Assembly: GCA_902803455.1 (NCBI GenBank)
Contig: CADCQC010000152.1
Location: 1-6,305, forward strand
Direction: 5' to 3'
Origin: an uncultured Prevotellaceae bacterium
Lineage (GTDB): Bacteria; Bacteroidota; Bacteroidia; Bacteroidales; Bacteroidaceae
Length of the DNA: 6,305 nucleotides
The translations under genes were made by a program, and so were the position numbers. Below are positions 6,244 to 6,305 of the stretch, piece by piece. The notes below the pieces were generated by a model. The model was given only the letters and a program-made list of their open reading frames with translations. It was not told the origin of the DNA and did not search any database. Every line of letters starts with the position of its first letter. Position 1 is the first letter of the stretch.

Positions 6244-6305
6244 ATGTTATCACAACAAGATCTAAGACAAATCGCTGCCAAAGGTATTACTGAGGAGCAA
6301 ATCGC
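6244..6305 (+). CDS. Probable DUF4301-family protein, first 20 codons, truncated by window edge
   Basis: An ATG after an A/T-rich leader opens a frame that reads MLSQQDLRQIAAKGITEEQI and runs off the window. This short helix, with the [acidic/polar]DL..IAAKGI..EQI pattern, resembles the start of the DUF4301 proteins common in Bacteroidota, which have no assigned function that I can state. A well-formed promoter 42 nt upstream supports it as a real gene start. With only 20 residues visible, the family name is tentative, while the presence of a gene is fairly secure. Confidence 0.6.
   Translation, partial: MLSQQDLRQIAAKGITEEQI

Noticed and set aside
1..6305. CRISPR arrays, tRNA or rRNA genes, insertion sequences
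   Set aside because: No regularly spaced direct repeats, tRNA cloverleaf, rRNA-like segments, transposase frames or terminal inverted repeats were seen. Nearly all of the window is covered by the genes listed.

Overview
The window looks like a chromosomal segment from a Bacteroidota genome, most likely Prevotellaceae. Four things point there. Three intergenic regions carry perfect TAnnTTTG promoter boxes, the Bacteroidota -7 consensus. Leaders are A/T-rich with little or no Shine-Dalgarno signal. The gene families are typical of the phylum: an exported GH3 glycosidase, a DUF4301-like start and Tat lipoprotein oxidoreductases. Coding base composition is moderate and spacers are A/T-rich. The genus is an inference from style, not from a database match.

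Layout. Positions 1-468 (minus) hold the N-terminal part of a secreted GH3 beta-glucosidase/beta-xylosidase that runs off the left edge. A 126-bp A/T-rich divergent spacer (469-594) carries a promoter for each direction and a 12-bp palindrome. A plus-strand run of three closely spaced genes follows: a membrane polyferredoxin (595-2067), an exported aldo/keto reductase with a C-terminal ferredoxin (2093-3520), and xseB (3557-3748). Facing them is a long RelA/SpoT-family protein on minus (3766-5973), only 17 bp beyond xseB. A 270-bp divergent spacer (5974-6243) holds two promoters and no convincing gene. At the right edge the first 20 codons of a probable DUF4301 gene begin on plus (6244).

The most interesting part is the pair at 595-3520. 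The first protein reads as a fusion of NapH (four membrane helices, two cytoplasmic CxxxCP motifs, cytoplasmic ferredoxin) with NapG (twin-arginine signal followed by four periplasmic-type Fe-S motifs). The second protein has its own Tat signal with a lipobox, a complete AKR catalytic tetrad and two more 4Fe-4S motifs. Together they look like a quinol-to-periplasm electron route ending in an exported aldo/keto reductase instead of a nitrate reductase. The substrate is unknown and the wiring is inference.

The other notable points are a perfect 14-bp inverted repeat inside the 3' coding end of xseB, placed where it could terminate the opposing relA transcript, and a RelA/SpoT protein whose hydrolase active site has decayed while its synthetase site is intact.
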